This document shows, one piece after another, positions 17,385 to 26,051 of a stretch of 64,000 nucleotides of DNA. The first letter of the stretch is position 1. Each line of letters starts with the position of its first letter. The DNA comes from Porphyrobacter sp. ULC335. GTDB taxonomy: Bacteria > Pseudomonadota > Alphaproteobacteria > Sphingomonadales > Sphingomonadaceae. The position numbers and the translations under genes were made by a program. A model generated the notes under the pieces. The model was given only the letters and a program-made list of their open reading frames with translations, was not told where the DNA came from and did not search any database. Location: positions 186,001-250,000 of the forward strand of contig NZ_CP078091.1 in the NCBI RefSeq assembly GCF_025917005.1. The letters run 5' to 3'.

Positions 17385-17768
17385 TCAATACTCGCTCGCC
17401 AACATGATGGTCAGCACCCGCCGGGTCATGGCGGGATCGGCGGGGTCTTCGCTGCCGAACCGCAACTCGCGGTCGTAGGCATCGATCTTCCAGAACACGG
17501 TGACCGCAACATCAACAGGCCGCGAAGTCGACCAGACCCCGTCCACCCCCTGATAGATCGCCCCGAAGTCGCGCTCGCCATAGGGATCATTGTCGGGCGT
17601 GAAGGCATCGAAGGTCTCGACCAGCTCCCGCAGCCGTGACTGATCGGCCTCGGGCAAGGCCCGAATACCCTCGGTCGCCACCACCACGCAGGCAATCCCC
17701 ATGGCACGGCGCGCCAGATCATTCAGCAGCGCAATCCGCTCGGCCCGCGTCAGCACCGCGCCGCTCAT
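17385..17768 (-). CDS. DUF3768 domain-containing protein
   Basis: 127 residues from the ATG at 17768, which overlaps the stop codon of the preceding gene. The DUF3768 signature is complete: FDAFTPDNDPYGERDFGAI, FWKIDAYDRELRFGSEDP, then TRRVLTIMLASEY. The family is small, soluble, widespread on alphaproteobacterial plasmids and integrative elements, and not characterised. Tight packing between a 62-residue gene and a 135-residue gene indicates one transcript. Family assignment is firm; function is open. Confidence 0.88.
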   Translation of the reverse strand: MSGAVLTRAERIALLNDLARRAMGIACVVVATEGIRALPEADQSRLRELVETFDAFTPDNDPYGERDFGAIYQGVDGVWSTSRPVDVAVTVFWKIDAYDRELRFGSEDPADPAMTRRVLTIMLASEY

Positions 17769-17953
17769 GACGCAAGGCTCCCGCCGCATTCGCACAGGCG
17801 CACTAGCTCGCCAAAATCCTCGCGCTCGCCCAGCTCATCGGCCAGCCGCTGCACCGCCACCAGCGGCAAGCCATTGTCATGCGCCAGCATGCGCAACCAG
17901 TCCTCCCGGCACTCGGCCCCGCACGCGCGGTAATTCAAGATCGGGTCACCCAT
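17765..17953 (-). CDS. 62-residue conserved protein of unknown function
   Basis: The first gene of a three-gene operon, ending in a 4-bp overlap with the DUF3768 start. The protein reads MGDPILNYRACGAECREDW, then LAHDNGLPLVAVQRLADELG and ends LVRLCECGGSLAS. It has four cysteines (two in the C-terminal CEC-containing tail and elsewhere), which might bind a metal. I recognise no named family. The start at 17953 is chosen for conservation of the N-terminal GDPILNYRACG; the frame is open further upstream but through a structured, apparently non-coding leader. Confidence 0.6.
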   Translation of the reverse strand: MGDPILNYRACGAECREDWLRMLAHDNGLPLVAVQRLADELGEREDFGELVRLCECGGSLAS

Positions 17954-18563
17954 GGTCCATTCTCCATCCGGCATAGCCGCATCCGTCACGCGGCATGCGG
18001 CTCTGCCTTCCGGCGAGGATGGGAGGGGGAGGGAAACCCCCAATCGATGCCCTGGCGCGGGCCAGCGGGCACAGCCCGCCACACGGGGGTGTCGATTGGG
18101 GTTTGGGAACGAGAGGGCAAAGCCCTTGGCGTTCCCCTCAAGGATCGCAGCAGCGATCCGCACAAGAACGGCGCCCTTGCACGGCGCGAAGCCGCCGAAC
18201 GCCCTGCGCGCGGGCCAAGTGGGCCAGCGGGCGTCCGGCAATGAGAGAGGTGAGCGCGCCTGCGGGTCAGCTCAGGAACGCCGCGCCCTCAGGAGCATGG
18301 CCACAGGCCATGCGGGACAGAGCGCGTCCTCCAGAAACTCCCGCTCCGCTTGCACCCGCTCCTGATCGTCACCCGGATGGGCCGGGACTACAGGCCCGGT
18401 CCGCGCCAGCGGATAGAGCAGGCCGCCCGTGAGGGTAGCGGCCTCGAACATTATCGGCTCACGAAAGCATGGTGACTTGTGAATACCTTTTGGTAGGGTG
18501 TGTGCAGGTTTGTCTATCCTTCGAGACTGTTGGAATAGCTGACAAATAGCGGGGCCAAGCTGG
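17954..18563. other. Structured intergenic leader between two divergent operons
   Basis: Over 600 bp without a credible gene. It holds a long inverted repeat: AAACCCCCAATCGA at 18035-18048 against TCGATTGGGGTTT at 18092-18104, enclosing GCGGGC-ACA-GCCCGC at about 18065-18079. Near 18144 another palindrome, GGATCGC-AGCA-GCGATCC, follows. The left half leads the minus-strand small-gene operon; the right, AT-richer part (18440-18560) should contain the hsdR promoter. No similar open frame runs through it. Confidence 0.55.
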
Positions 18564-20927
18564 TTGGACGAGGCAGAGAAGAAGAAATGCAGCGAGATTG
18601 ATATCTGCGATCTGTTCATCACCCCTGCAATCAAGCAGGCGGGTTGGGACCAGATGCAGCAGATACGCCGGGAAGTGACACTCGCTCCCGGCCCGGTTGT
18701 CGTGCGCGGAAATCTGTCATCCCGGAACAAGAAGAAACGCAAGTTCGCGGACTACGTTCTTTCGCTCAAGCCGGGCTTGCCGCTGGCTGTCGTGGAAGCG
18801 AAGGACAACAAGCACACGATCAGCAGCGGGCTTCAGCAAGCGATGGGCTATGCTGAGATTATTGACGTACCGAGCGCCTTTAGTTCGAACGGCGACGGCT
18901 TCGCCGAGCACAATCGCGCTGCCCCAGAGTCGGAGCCTGCCGAAACCGAATTTGGCATGGAAGCATTTCCTCACCCAGACGTCCTATGGGAACGGTATCG
19001 GCGATTTCACAACATTGCCGATGAAGGTGAGGCCCTAGTCCAGCAGCCTTATCATTTGGATGCGTCGGGCAAAGAACCGCGATACTATCAGTTGGATGCG
19101 ATTAACCGCACTGTTGAAGCTGTAGCAAAAGGGCAAAAGCGGGTTCTGCTCGTCATGGCGACCGGGACCGGGAAGACCTACACCACGTTCCAGATAATCT
19201 GGCGATTGTGGAAGGCAGGAACGGCGAAACGCATTCTGTTTCTGGCTGATCGCAACATTCTGGTCGATCAGACGCTCGTCAACGATTTCAAGCCGTTCGG
19301 CACGGCGATGACGAAGATCAAGAACCGCAAGATCGATCCAGCCTACGAAATCCATCTCGGTTTGTATCAGGCCATCACAGGAACGGATGAGGCCGACAAG
19401 ATCTTCAAAACGGTCTCGCCGGATTTCTTCGATCTCATCGTCATCGACGAGTGCCACCGGGGCAGCGCGGCCGAGGATTCGGCGTGGCGAGAGATTCTCG
19501 AATACTTTGGCAACGCCGTGCAGGTCGGCATGACCGCAACGCCAAAGGAGACGGAATACGTCTCGAATATCACCTATTTCGGCGATCCGGTTTACACCTA
19601 CACCCTGAAGCAGGGCATCGAGGACGGCTTCCTAGCACCCTACAAGGTTATCCGGATCGATATCGACCGCGATGTCCAGGGTTGGACGCCCCCGCCCGGC
19701 ATGGTCGATGATCTTGGCGCGCCGTTGGAAGACCGCGAATACAACCAGAAGGACATGGACCGTACCCTAGTGCTCAACCAGCGCACCAAGCTGGTGGCCG
19801 AAAGGGTCATGAAGTTCCTGCGGGCTACCGATCCGATGTCGAAGACCATCATCTTCTGCGAAGACATCGACCACGCCGAGCGGATGCGGAAGGCCATTGT
19901 CAATGCGGCGGGCAAGCTGGCCAAGGACAACAGCAAATATGTCATGCGGATCACCGGGGACAGCGTCGAGGGCAAGGCTGAGCTCGACCGGTTTATCGAC
20001 CCGGAAGAGCAGTACCCCGTCATTGCCACCACATCGCAGCTGCTGACGACTGGGGTCGATGCCAAGACCTGCAAGCTCATCGTTATCGATCGCACCATAA
20101 ACTCGATGACCATGTTCAAGCAGATCATCGGGCGCGGCACCCGTATCGATGAGGACAACAACAAGTTCTTCTTCACGATCATGGACTTCAAGAAGGCAAC
20201 CGAGCTTTTCCGCGACGATGCCTTTGACGGTCCGCCCATCGTTATTCTCACCGGGGACGACGATCCGAATGAACCGGGTCCGGACGACGATGATCAGGAC
20301 ATCGGCGAGGGTGGCGATGACGACGGCGATGATGACGACGAAACCACCGGTACCTGTAAATTCGTAGTCAGCGGTGTGACCGCCCGCGTCATGAACGAGC
20401 GGGTCGAGTACATTGGCAGCGACGGCAAGCTGGTGACTGAATCCTACCGCGATTACGCCCGCAAGCAGATCGCTGCCGAATACCGCTCGCTCGATGAGTT
20501 CATCTGGCACTGGAATGCCAGTGAACGCAAACAGGCCATCATCGACGAGCTGGAACAGCGCGGGGTGATTCTTGAAAATCTGGCCGAGGTCGTCGGCAAG
20601 GATTTCGGGGATTTCGATCTGCTGGTGCACGTCGCCTTCGGCGCTCCGCCGCTGACCCGGCGGGAACGGGCCGAGAAGGTCAAGAAGCGTGGCTACTTTG
20701 CGAAGTACGGCGAAAAGGCCCGCGCCGTGCTCGAGGCGCTGCTAGAGAAATACGCTGACGATGGTGTCGAAACCATTGAAGACGCCAAGGTTCTCCGCCT
20801 CCAACCGTTTAGCCAGCTCGGCACGCCGATGGAGATCATCAAGGGTGCGTTCGGCGGGAAAGCTGCCTATGAGGCCGCGCTGAGGGAGCTCGAAGACGAG
20901 ATCTACGAGCTGGCAGGCAACGAATGA
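18564..20927 (+). CDS. hsdR: Type I restriction enzyme R subunit (EcoEI-like)
   Basis: 787 residues. An N-terminal PD-(D/E)xK nuclease is visible as D63 (KFADYVL), E78-x-K80 (AVVEAK) and Q91...Y96. A superfamily 2 motor follows: Walker [10 protein letters not shown] near 199-207 and the DECH box near 295-298, then later helicase motifs. An acidic linker rich in Asp (about 562-600) leads to the C-terminal domain that docks onto the methylase. The length fits the EcoEI family. The start is TTG at 18564, before the conserved [14 protein letters not shown]; no in-frame ATG suits better. It forms an operon with hsdM (10-bp gap) and hsdS. The complex cuts DNA lacking its own methylation. Confidence 0.95.
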   Translation: MDEAEKKKCSEIDICDLFITPAIKQAGWDQMQQIRREVTLAPGPVVVRGNLSSRNKKKRKFADYVLSLKPGLPLAVVEAKDNKHTISSGLQQAMGYAEIIDVPSAFSSNGDGFAEHNRAAPESEPAETEFGMEAFPHPDVLWERYRRFHNIADEGEALVQQPYHLDASGKEPRYYQLDAINRTVEAVAKGQKRVLLVMATGTGKTYTTFQIIWRLWKAGTAKRILFLADRNILVDQTLVNDFKPFGTAMTKIKNRKIDPAYEIHLGLYQAITGTDEADKIFKTVSPDFFDLIVIDECHRGSAAEDSAWREILEYFGNAVQVGMTATPKETEYVSNITYFGDPVYTYTLKQGIEDGFLAPYKVIRIDIDRDVQGWTPPPGMVDDLGAPLEDREYNQKDMDRTLVLNQRTKLVAERVMKFLRATDPMSKTIIFCEDIDHAERMRKAIVNAAGKLAKDNSKYVMRITGDSVEGKAELDRFIDPEEQYPVIATTSQLLTTGVDAKTCKLIVIDRTINSMTMFKQIIGRGTRIDEDNNKFFFTIMDFKKATELFRDDAFDGPPIVILTGDDDPNEPGPDDDDQDIGEGGDDDGDDDDETTGTCKFVVSGVTARVMNERVEYIGSDGKLVTESYRDYARKQIAAEYRSLDEFIWHWNASERKQAIIDELEQRGVILENLAEVVGKDFGDFDLLVHVAFGAPPLTRRERAEKVKKRGYFAKYGEKARAVLEALLEKYADDGVETIEDAKVLRLQPFSQLGTPMEIIKGAFGGKAAYEAALRELEDEIYELAGNE

Positions 20928-20937
20928 GTTTGAGCAA

Positions 20938-22410
20938 ATGAGCAACGTTTCCGGTGTCATCAAATCCATCCAGGACATCATGCGCAAGGATGTCGGCGTC
21001 GATGGCGACGCCCAGCGGATTAGCCAGCTGGTCTGGATGTTCTTCCTCAAGATCCTTGATGATCGTGAAGCAGAGCTGGAACTGATCGACGATGATTTCC
21101 AGTCGCCGCTGCCAGAGCATCTGCGTTGGCGGAATTGGGCGGCGGACAAGGAAGGCGATACCGGCGAAAAGCTGCTCGATTTCGTCAACCTGCAACTCTT
21201 TGCCAAGTTGAAGGGCGATCTACCCGCTCAAGGCGATGTGGCCAAGCGCGCACAGGTGATCCGCGACGTGTTCGAGGATACCTACAATTACATGAAATCG
21301 GGCACCCTGCTGCGGCAGGTGATCAACAAGATCAACGAGATCGATTTCAACAATAGCGAAGATCGCCACACCTTCGGCGCAATCTACGAACAGGTGCTAA
21401 AGGATCTGCAAAGCGCCGGAAATGCGGGTGAATTTTACACACCGCGCGCCGTCACCCAGTTTATCATCAGCCGCCTCAACCCTACGCTGAACGAAGTCGT
21501 ATTAGATCCCGCATGCGGCACCGGCGGATTCCTGACATGCGCCATCGAGCATAAGCGCAAGGCGGTGCAATCCACTTCGGATGAAGAGGTGTTGCGCGCA
21601 TCCATCCGGGGCGTTGAGAAAAAATCGCTGCCACACATGTTGTGCATCACCAACATGATCCTGCACGGCATCGATACACCCAGCGGCATTCGCCACGGCA
21701 ACACGCTCGCCCGCGCCTATAACGACTATACCGAAAAAGACCGGGTGCCCGTGATCGCCACTAACCCGCCTTTCGGCGGGATGGAGGAAGACGGGATCGA
21801 GAACAATTTCCCCGCCCGCTTGCGGACGCGGGAAACAGCTGACCTGTTCATGGCGCTGATCATTCGGATGCTGAAAACCGGCGGCCGCGCTGCCGTGGTT
21901 CTGCCCGATGGCTTCCTATTCGGCGAAGGGGTAAAGTCCATCCTGAAGCAGAGCCTGATTGAGGAGTGCAACCTGCACACCATCGTGCGCCTACCCAATG
22001 GCGTATTCGCGCCCTATACTGGGATCAAGACCAACATCCTGTTCTTCACCAAGGGTACGCCCACGAAAAACGTCTGGTTCTACGAGCACCCCTATCCGGA
22101 AGGGGTAACCAGCTACAATAAGACCAAGCCGATGCGGTTTGAAGAGTTCGCGGCAGAGCAGGCCTGGTGGGGTGAGGAATCCGATGGCTTCCGCGCCCGC
22201 AGGGAGACCGAGCGGGCCTGGAAGGTCAGCGCCGCCCATGTCGCGGCGCGCGGCTACAACCTTGACCTCAAAAACCCCCACACACCCGAGGCCAGAAGCC
22301 TTGATCCGGAAAAGTTGCTGAAAGACTTCGCTTGTCAGAAGAAAGCTATCCAGTCGATCCGCGACCAGTTGAAGAGCATTCTGGCCGACGCACTGGGGGG
22401 CAAGGCGTGA
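20938..22410 (+). CDS. hsdM: Type I DNA N6-adenine methyltransferase M subunit
   Basis: 490 residues. The N-terminal helical domain (QLVWMFFLKILDDRE) is followed by the methylase fold with motif I DPACGTGGF (191-199) for S-adenosylmethionine and motif IV NPPF (276-279) for adenine flipping. AGEFYTPRAVTQFI just before motif I is typical of HsdM. It starts 10 bp after hsdR and its stop overlaps the GTG of hsdS, so the three subunits are coupled in translation. With HsdS it methylates host sites; with HsdR added it becomes the restriction complex. All key residues are present and nothing suggests loss of function. Confidence 0.97.
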   Translation: MSNVSGVIKSIQDIMRKDVGVDGDAQRISQLVWMFFLKILDDREAELELIDDDFQSPLPEHLRWRNWAADKEGDTGEKLLDFVNLQLFAKLKGDLPAQGDVAKRAQVIRDVFEDTYNYMKSGTLLRQVINKINEIDFNNSEDRHTFGAIYEQVLKDLQSAGNAGEFYTPRAVTQFIISRLNPTLNEVVLDPACGTGGFLTCAIEHKRKAVQSTSDEEVLRASIRGVEKKSLPHMLCITNMILHGIDTPSGIRHGNTLARAYNDYTEKDRVPVIATNPPFGGMEEDGIENNFPARLRTRETADLFMALIIRMLKTGGRAAVVLPDGFLFGEGVKSILKQSLIEECNLHTIVRLPNGVFAPYTGIKTNILFFTKGTPTKNVWFYEHPYPEGVTSYNKTKPMRFEEFAAEQAWWGEESDGFRARRETERAWKVSAAHVAARGYNLDLKNPHTPEARSLDPEKLLKDFACQKKAIQSIRDQLKSILADALGGKA

Positions 22411-24059
22411 GCGACATTGCGGCACTTGTTGCCGATAATCTCGATATCTGGACTGGCGCGATCGAGCGGAAGAGCGGGGCCGGTCGCGGCGGCGGCAACA
22501 AGCGGATCAGTCTCTACGGGATCGAGCGCTTCCGGGCACTAATCCTCGATCTGGCGGTGCGCGGGAAGCTGGTGCCGCAAGAGGTCGGCGATGAACCTGC
22601 GTTGGATCAATTAGCCAACATCAGGACGTCCAAGCCGAAATACACTAAGCACCAGGGCCTTCCGAAGGCTCGGGTATCGCCTGACGCAATCGATCAAGTG
22701 CCGTTTGCCCTGCCGGGGGGCTGGGCCTGGTCCCGACTGGGCGACATCGCTGCATACATTCAACGAGGTAAATCACCCAAATACAGTGACGGCAGCGGTG
22801 TATATGTGGTGTCCCAACGCTGCGTTCAGTGGAGCGGTCTCGACCTGACCGTCGCCAAGGAGATCAGTCAAGCCTCACTGAGCAACTATGAGAGCTACCG
22901 CTTCCTGAAGTCAGGAGATCTACTGTGGAACTCGACGGGCACCGGCACGATTGGCCGCGTAATCGCCCTCGACGATGTGCCTGATGGGCTCGTCTGCGAC
23001 TCCCATGTCACCCTGGTTCGCTCTCCATGGGTTAATGCACGATACCTTCAAGCATGGCTCGCGTCGGACAATGTTTATGGCCAAATTGAAGCCATTGCAG
23101 CCGGTTCGACCAATCAAATCGAATGGACTGCTCAACTCGCTTCTAATCAACTTGTACCGCTTCCTCCCCTCGCAGAGCAAAGCCGGATCGTCGCCAAGGT
23201 CGATAAGCTCATGGCGCTGTGCGATGCGCTGGAGCGGGAGAGCGCGGACGCGATGGCCGCGCATCAGACGCTGGTGGAAGCCCTCCTCGCCACGCTGGTG
23301 AGCAGCGTCGACGCGGCAGAACTCGCCGCCAACTGGGCGCGGCTGGAAAGCCATTTCGACACGCTTTTCACCACCGAAACCAGCATCGACGCCCTCAAGC
23401 AAACCATCCTCGACCTCGCGGTGCGCGGTAAGCTGTTGCAGCAGGATGTGGCTAACTGGCCAGTGGAACCCTTGGGCAAGTATGTGAAGGAAGCGGCGGC
23501 AGGCTGGAGCCCCAAGTGTATCGAAACACCTCGTTCTGACGACAATTGGGGCGTTCTAAAGGTCAGTGCCGTGACATGGGGACGGTTCCAGCCTGAAGAG
23601 AACAAGGAGCTCCCGCCGTCTCTTGAACCTCGACCAGAAATCGAAGTTGCACCCGGCGATTTCCTCATATCAAGGGCTAACACGGCAGAGCTCGTTGCTA
23701 GATCGGTTGTGGTCCCGCTCAACGCGCCCAGAAAACTGATGATGAGCGACAAAATCATCCGCTTTCGGTTCAACGACAAGATTGACTCGGAATACGTCAA
23801 CCTCGTCCATGCATCGCCGTTCGCGAGAGCCTACTATGCCCGCGTCGCAGGCGGCACGAGCAGCTCAATGAAGAACGTTTCCCAGTCACAAATTCGCGCG
23901 CTGGCAATCCCCATCCCGCCCCTCGCCGAACAACACCGCATCGTCGCCAAGGTCGATGAACTCATGGCGCTGTGCGATGTTTTGAAGGCGCGGCTTGCTG
24001 ACGCCGCCGAAACCCGCCGCCACTTGGCCGACGCCATCGTCGAACGGGCCGCCGCCTGA
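22407..24059 (+). CDS. hsdS: Type I restriction specificity subunit S
   Basis: 550 residues from the GTG at 22407, which shares bases with the hsdM stop (GTGA). The frame is open upstream inside hsdM, but the S-subunit pattern begins at SDIAALVADNL. Two target-recognition domains are each followed by a conserved helix: LPPLAEQSRIVAKVDKLMALCD, shortened here to its core PLAEQSRIVAKVD, and later PLAEQHRIVAKVDELM. Each half is also introduced by LAVRGKL. This doubled plan sets the two half-sites of a bipartite target. The actual DNA target cannot be read from sequence. Its stop overlaps the start of the following ATPase gene. Confidence 0.95.
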   Translation: MSDIAALVADNLDIWTGAIERKSGAGRGGGNKRISLYGIERFRALILDLAVRGKLVPQEVGDEPALDQLANIRTSKPKYTKHQGLPKARVSPDAIDQVPFALPGGWAWSRLGDIAAYIQRGKSPKYSDGSGVYVVSQRCVQWSGLDLTVAKEISQASLSNYESYRFLKSGDLLWNSTGTGTIGRVIALDDVPDGLVCDSHVTLVRSPWVNARYLQAWLASDNVYGQIEAIAAGSTNQIEWTAQLASNQLVPLPPLAEQSRIVAKVDKLMALCDALERESADAMAAHQTLVEALLATLVSSVDAAELAANWARLESHFDTLFTTETSIDALKQTILDLAVRGKLLQQDVANWPVEPLGKYVKEAAAGWSPKCIETPRSDDNWGVLKVSAVTWGRFQPEENKELPPSLEPRPEIEVAPGDFLISRANTAELVARSVVVPLNAPRKLMMSDKIIRFRFNDKIDSEYVNLVHASPFARAYYARVAGGTSSSMKNVSQSQIRALAIPIPPLAEQHRIVAKVDELMALCDVLKARLADAAETRRHLADAIVERAAA

Positions 24060-25906
24060 TGCGGCTGCGCTCGGTATGGATCAGCCAGTACAAGAACCTG
24101 CGTGATTTTACGATTGGTTTCGATGGCGACGGCTTCATCGACATCTTCGTGGGGAAGAACGGATCGGGCAAATCCAACTTCCTCGAAGCGCTGATCGAGA
24201 TTTTCGACCACATCTTTGCCTTCGACCCCGATGCAGAGGGGCCGGGCTTCGATTACGCTGTCCGCTTCGAAATTGCCGGCGCCGAAACCAGCATCGTATG
24301 GCGCGAGGGCCAGCTGAACATCAACGACGATGCTGGCCGCCGCACCCTTGGCGCCACGCCGCTACCGGACAATGTTCTGGTCTATTACTCGGGCCAGAAC
24401 GACAATGTAACCGCGCTGGTTGGTCGCTACGAAGAGCGATACCGTGGCCAATTGCGCCGCGCCGCTGCGACAATGACCCCGCGTTTCGTAGGCATCGGCC
24501 CAGCCTGCAAGAAGCTGCTTATAGTTGTTCTTCTCTTGCTGCCCGAAGCGAACCTCGCGCGCCAGTACCTGTGCGCAAAGCTGGGTATTCTAGGGAATCG
24601 CCGCACGGTTCGCATCGCGCTCAAACGACCACATTTCGCAGCCGCCGGTGACCATGACCCTTTCGAGGAGGCGCAGCGCTTCTGGGGCGCGCAAGGGCCG
24701 GTCCGCGGCTTTCTCGACCAGCTCTTGGGATGCATTGAAGGCGAATTCACTCCGGGGTCGATCTATGATCGCGAAGCGGACAAATATGTCCTCGACTGCA
24801 ATCTTGATGCCCTTCGCGAAGGTATGGGCGAAGATGCCAGCGAGATGCTGTTCCGTTCTTTCGACGCCTTGCGCATCGTCGGGATGCTGGATGATATAGG
24901 CATCGCCATCACGCTAGAGAGTCTGGAGGTTTCCGAGCTGAACCATTTCAGCGATGGCCAATTTCAGTCGGTGTATGTCTTTGCTGTCTCCGAGATATTC
25001 AAACGCCGCAACTGTCTAACCCTGCTGGATGAACCGGATGCCTTCCTGCATCCCGAGTGGCAATTCGATTTCCTCGATCAGGTCACCGCAATCTCGGCTG
25101 AAGCGGCAAGCACGAACCACATCCTGCTTAGCAGCCATAGTGCGTCTACCGTGGCTGCGAAGTGTGACAATCGCATCCGGCTGTTTTCCTCTGGCGCTGG
25201 CGTCGTGACTATCGAGCAACCGGACAAGTCCAACATCGTCCGTTCGCTCTCAGCAGGGCTGATCACGTTTTCGGAAATTGAGGCCTCATTAAGCATCGAG
25301 CACATCCTGCTGAACACGGACGGGCCAATTCTTTTTACGGAGGGCGTTTCCGACACGCTCGTATTGACGACGGCCTGGGAGCGCCTCTTCCCCGGCGTGC
25401 AGCGAAGGTTCGCCATCGAGTCAGCCTTCGGCTGCGCTTATCTAAGGAAAATGCTTCAGGAGCAGGATTTTTTTGCTCAACACTCAGCGCGAAAGATATT
25501 TGGCCTCTTTGATTTCGATACCGCCTACAATGAATGGAAGAACCTCGGCGAGCTGATTGAAGTTGACCCTTCGAAGTGCCTTGTTCGCAAGCGGGCAGTT
25601 GGTGATTGGTTCGCGATACTGCTTCCAGTTTATCCGGCATTATCCATTCGGAATCAGGTTCTGCGTGCTGGAACGGACGAAAATTTTGCCCACAAATCCA
25701 AACTCGACATGGAACTGATGTTTTACGACGCGTTCGGGATTGGTCAGCACTTTGAACTGGATCCCGCAGAACCCTATGAATGCATCAGGTTTATCGGAAA
25801 CAAGACACGGTTTGCAAAGGAGTTCGTTCCGAACCTTGACGTTCAGTACTTCGAACCATTCCGCCCTATTTTTGACTTCATAACCAGCAAGATCGAGGCT
25901 GCGTAG
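24059..25906 (+). CDS. Restriction-associated AAA ATPase, OLD-like with TOPRIM-type C-terminus
   Basis: 615 residues, beginning within the hsdS stop (TGATG), so it is part of the type I operon. The ABC-type ATPase has Walker A GKNGSGKSN (about 33-41), a signature-like FSDGQ, Walker B LTLLDEPDAFLHPEW and the switch SSHS. Beyond about residue 420 comes ILFTEGVSDTLVL and later FGLFDFDTAYNEW, the Glu and D-x-D of a TOPRIM nuclease, as in OLD-family enzymes. This fits genes named restriction system-associated AAA ATPases (RloA-like). The fusion and overlap argue it works with or backs up the restriction system; the actual target is unknown. Confidence 0.85.
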   Translation: MRLRSVWISQYKNLRDFTIGFDGDGFIDIFVGKNGSGKSNFLEALIEIFDHIFAFDPDAEGPGFDYAVRFEIAGAETSIVWREGQLNINDDAGRRTLGATPLPDNVLVYYSGQNDNVTALVGRYEERYRGQLRRAAATMTPRFVGIGPACKKLLIVVLLLLPEANLARQYLCAKLGILGNRRTVRIALKRPHFAAAGDHDPFEEAQRFWGAQGPVRGFLDQLLGCIEGEFTPGSIYDREADKYVLDCNLDALREGMGEDASEMLFRSFDALRIVGMLDDIGIAITLESLEVSELNHFSDGQFQSVYVFAVSEIFKRRNCLTLLDEPDAFLHPEWQFDFLDQVTAISAEAASTNHILLSSHSASTVAAKCDNRIRLFSSGAGVVTIEQPDKSNIVRSLSAGLITFSEIEASLSIEHILLNTDGPILFTEGVSDTLVLTTAWERLFPGVQRRFAIESAFGCAYLRKMLQEQDFFAQHSARKIFGLFDFDTAYNEWKNLGELIEVDPSKCLVRKRAVGDWFAILLPVYPALSIRNQVLRAGTDENFAHKSKLDMELMFYDAFGIGQHFELDPAEPYECIRFIGNKTRFAKEFVPNLDVQYFEPFRPIFDFITSKIEAA

Positions 25907-26051
25907 CAGGGGAGCGTTCTTGGGCTACCATCCAAGGGAATATCTGATGCGCGAGGCGGAATTTCGAGGCTTGTTGGACAGGCGGCCTTGTAAGGGCGCG
26001 TGCAATAGTCGGCGCCCGCTTACCGACTCTAACTTTCGAGAGGGATGGTCA

